Assembly: GCA_946894095.1 (NCBI GenBank)
Contig: OX335642.1
Span: 4,785,021-4,849,020, forward strand
Source: Incurvaria masculella
Taxonomy: Eukaryota > Arthropoda > Insecta > Lepidoptera > Incurvariidae
Reading direction: 5' to 3'
Length of the DNA stretch: 64,000 nucleotides
Shown: one piece after another, positions 61,932 through 64,000 of the stretch
How the letters are laid out: every line of letters begins with the position of its first letter
Numbering within the stretch: the first letter of the stretch is position 1
Notes under the pieces: generated by a model
Told to the model about the DNA's origin: nothing
Databases searched by the model: none
Seen by the model: the letters and a program-made list of their open reading frames with translations, nothing else
Made by a program: the position numbers and the translations under genes

Positions 61932-61957
61932 TAGGTTAGGTTAGGTTAGGTTAGGTT
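61932..61957 (+). repeat. interstitial (TTAGG)n run
   Basis: Five TAGGT units, the insect telomere repeat word. It is short and internal, so a retroposon tail or chance repeat rather than a telomere. A shorter CCTAA run is at 44403-44430. Confidence 0.8.
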
Positions 61958-62473
61958 AAGCACATGACAAGCAAAACATAATATTAGAACAAGAATACAA
62001 GAGAAAAGAAAAAAATAACAAACATAAAACGAAAATCAAATTCATAATCTTTTATGTTTGATACAACGTTGAAATTGTTAAAAAAATTTGAAAACGAGAT
62101 TTGTTTGGATTTTATTAATTTTAAAGGAATTAAATTAGTTGCTCTAGAATGAATTCAAATCGAATATTATTATTTACACATACTTATATGTAAATATATT
62201 TTTTTACATATTCTCGCAGCATTGTCAGTTTTCCAGTCATCTACAGGTTATATTTTAAAATTTCTTACAATATTTAACATTATATTTGGCTATATGATAA
62301 TATAAAAAAAATATAAGTAAAAAAATTTTTTTATCTTGGATATCTTTTAATCACATCTGGGAATGTTATGCAATACTTTTTCTAATAGGAAGGGACAATT
62401 AATTCTATCGATTGCAATTGTTTGTGCTTTGGGTAAATTGGGGCAAATTTGATAAACAGGACTTTAATGCTAG

Positions 62474-63123
62474 GGCTACATTAGCGGGCTACGGCGAATA
62501 TTCGTGTTAACGCGATGTATGTGGCCGGGTACATCGTGTCATCGCGTTGTATTCGCGCGAAGACGATGTAGTATCGGCGAGCTGTCAGTAAACTGGCGCG
62601 GATGAAAGAGATTTGTCGCTACAATATCGCTTGGGGTGGCTACACCTACGTCAATTCAGTGTCTTCCAGACTTTGAAGCAAGACGGACGTGCCTGTATTT
62701 TTTGTACACTATGGAGTGGAGTAACGAAAAAGTGTTAGAGTTCATTCAATTTTATGAAACGGAGAGAATCATATGGAATCCTAGTGACCCCGACCATAAA
62801 AAGAAGCACTTGGTACATGATGCGTGGATTCGAATTAAAAATAAGCTCAGTTGGCCTACCACAGTAAATGATACTCGTACAATTGTAATAAATAATAATT
62901 AACTGACATATAATGCAAGCCACTGTTTCCTCCATTTTTAAATTATCGCCTACGTCTCGGCCGCACAACAAACTCAACCAACACATGCGATTCCGGCACG
63001 ATGTATCGCGTCAACCCGACACGAATCTTCGCCCGCTTAATGTAGACAAGAACATCGCCTATGCCCGAACACGATGTTTTTGTCGCGCCAACACGATACA
63101 AATCTTCGCCCGCTAATGTAGCC
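62474..63123. mobile_element. 650-bp TIR element carrying a MADF fragment (PIF/Harbinger-like?)
   Basis: Left end GGCTACATTAGCGGGCTACG; the right end read in reverse is GGCTACATTAGCGGGCGAAG. Subterminal GTGTTAACGCGATGT / GTGTTGGCGCGAC also match. The interior encodes the MADF fragment below. Insect PIF/Harbinger elements carry a MADF/Myb-like second ORF, which suggests this class. The flanking target duplication is unclear. Confidence 0.65.
62636..62902 (+). pseudogene. MADF-domain protein fragment in a transposon
   Basis: Best start is the internal ATG at 62711 (MEWSNEKVLEFIQFYETERI). It matches the first half of a MADF DNA-binding domain: W.NE.VLEFI..Y......WNP.DPDHK, then HDAWIRIKNKL. The second half of the domain (KKKWKNLR...) is missing; the frame runs into TVNDTRTIVINNN and stops. 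No transposase is present. Probably a deletion derivative. Confidence 0.6.
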
Positions 63124-63334
63124 GAAGCATAAAAAATATTGATCCTATGTGAAATCAATATATTGCTTCAAGTCGATTCTGGTATTCCGTCCAGATTTAA
63201 CTTGACTACTTTATATATTTAATGGATACGACATTACTGTTGTCTCGTTCATTTGAGAATATCCAACGAAATCTAAATTGAAGCACTTTAATCAGATTGT
63301 GAAAGTAATCAGATAGTAGTTGGTAGTGACATTA

Positions 63335-63405
63335 GTCAGAAACAGGATTCGAACCTGCGACCTTTGGATTACATGTCCACTGCTCTAACCGCTCAACTAT
63401 CCTCT
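63335..63405 (-). pseudogene. tRNA-like sequence, Thr(UGU)-like
   Basis: On minus: a D-arm-like TAGTTGAGCGGTTAGAGCAG, an anticodon stem-loop TGGACATGTAATCCA with TGT at 34-36 but A instead of T at 33, and a perfect box B GGTTCGAATCC with a T-stem GCAGG/CCTGT. The acceptor stem does not pair. A decayed tRNA gene or the head of a tRNA-derived SINE. Confidence 0.5.
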
Positions 63406-63409
63406 ATAC

Positions 63410-64000
63410 CTCAGCCAAAGAATTTCTGGATTATATTCAAATCGACACAATGCTACTAAACATTGTTTAGTTCCAGCCTTAAAAAAATACTTTAAAAAAA
63501 ACGTACCTACTCAAACTATATGTTTTGACGAGAAAATCACTTTTCTAATTAATCCGACATGATACTAGCCAAACAACCCTTATGTGGTGTGTTATACTTA
63601 CGTCATGACACGGAATTAGCCATCCATGTCCAGTTCCATAAAAAAAACTTAACAAGACTCTAAATGAGCCATGTTGCAGTCATAGCCGCTCTGGATACCT
63701 TTGCATTATCTCTTCTTCATCAGTGGTTTCACTATTTAAACACAAGGAAACTTTAACCATTTCAGTGCTGCACGTAGCACTGGAACGAGAGGTCCTAGGC
63801 GTGACTTCCGTTTCTTTGTGGCCTCTTTGCATAGTGTTGCTACACAAGTCATCTTGACCATAGAGTAAAGAGGAGAGCGGAAATTGCTAACATCTTACCA
63901 GTGTTGATTGAGGATAATAAAATACAACAGGTGGCATTGCAATTCACATTTCAGAATACATTAAATAGAAACCAATGAATATCAATGATATTTTAAATTT
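63410..64000. other. right-edge spacer
   Basis: A SINE tail fragment at 63583-63650 (TTAGCCATCCATGTCCAG). A minus-strand stretch at 63680-63800 reads SLCLNSETTDEEEIMQRYPE, which could be a small exon or remnant, but no splice signals or match confirm it. Confidence 0.35.

Larger units (their letters stand above)
61010..62470. other. spacer upstream of the last recognised IWS1 exon
   Basis: No further RS-type exon was found. It holds LINE 3' fragments at 61195-61262 and 61690-61870 and a TTAGG run at 61932-61957; the rest is AT-rich. The IWS1 start is either beyond 64000 or in a short exon I could not see. Confidence 0.5.

Noticed and set aside
61932..61957. True telomere or chromosome end
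   Set aside because: Only five units and ordinary sequence continues on both sides.
63680..63800. Additional IWS1 exon on the minus strand
   Set aside because: A short acidic reading (SETTDEEEI) exists but lacks a usable donor in phase with the exon at 61000 and is interrupted by a stop soon after.

Overview
The window reads as nuclear DNA of an insect, most likely a moth or butterfly. Genes are spread out, mostly carry introns, and sit in AT-rich DNA full of short transposons and SINEs. Arthropod initiators (TCAGT-type), heat-shock elements, a mariner fragment, an I/R1-type LINE and several dispersed repeats typical of Lepidoptera support this. The species cannot be named from the sequence, and several repeat assignments to Lepidoptera rest on recollection.

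Layout, left to right. (1) 1-411: the 3' part of a mariner (DD34D) in or beside intron 1 of NIP7. (2) 588-4135 (+): three exons of NIP7, a 60S ribosome biogenesis factor; the first exon lies off the left edge. (3) 4.4-11.7 kb: a transposon graveyard dominated by a P-superfamily-like non-autonomous element. Two 2.47-kb copies sit about 60 bp apart in one SINE, each with a perfect 8-bp target duplication. A third, decayed copy and a 28-bp ends-only remnant lie to their left. (4) 12.4-21.7 kb: two intronless, stress-inducible HSP70 genes, head to head, with near-identical promoters and 5' halves. Between them lies a 1.03-kb foldback element built of exact 100-bp repeats in both orientations. The right-hand HSP70 has an expanded Q-rich tail and ends EEVY instead of EEVD.

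(5) 24.8-29.3 kb (-): glyoxalase I (GLO1) in four coding exons that rebuild a 175-aa enzyme with all four zinc ligands. LINE debris lies in its introns. (6) 29.7-35.8 kb (-): an intact two-ORF non-LTR retrotransposon (ORF1 with zinc knuckles; ORF2 with endonuclease, reverse transcriptase and RNase H). (7) 36.9-41.4 kb (+): a two-exon, 239-aa coiled-coil protein, tentatively CENP-H-like. (8) 45.6-61.0 kb (-): thirteen exons of IWS1, the Spt6 partner in transcription elongation, with an unusually long RS-dipeptide-rich region. Its 5' end is off the window or unrecognised. (9) 62.5-63.1 kb: a short TIR element carrying a MADF-domain fragment, then a degenerate tRNA-like sequence.

The host genes serve separate housekeeping or stress roles (ribosome assembly, protein folding, methylglyoxal detoxification, possible kinetochore assembly, transcription elongation). 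Nothing suggests a functional cluster apart from the HSP70 pair. The unusual biology is in the mobile DNA: P-like elements with an apparent excision footprint, a SINE body joined to both tRNA-like and 5S-like heads, TTAA-flanked MITEs, and the 100-bp foldback array between the heat-shock genes. All splice models, alignments and family names were made by eye.
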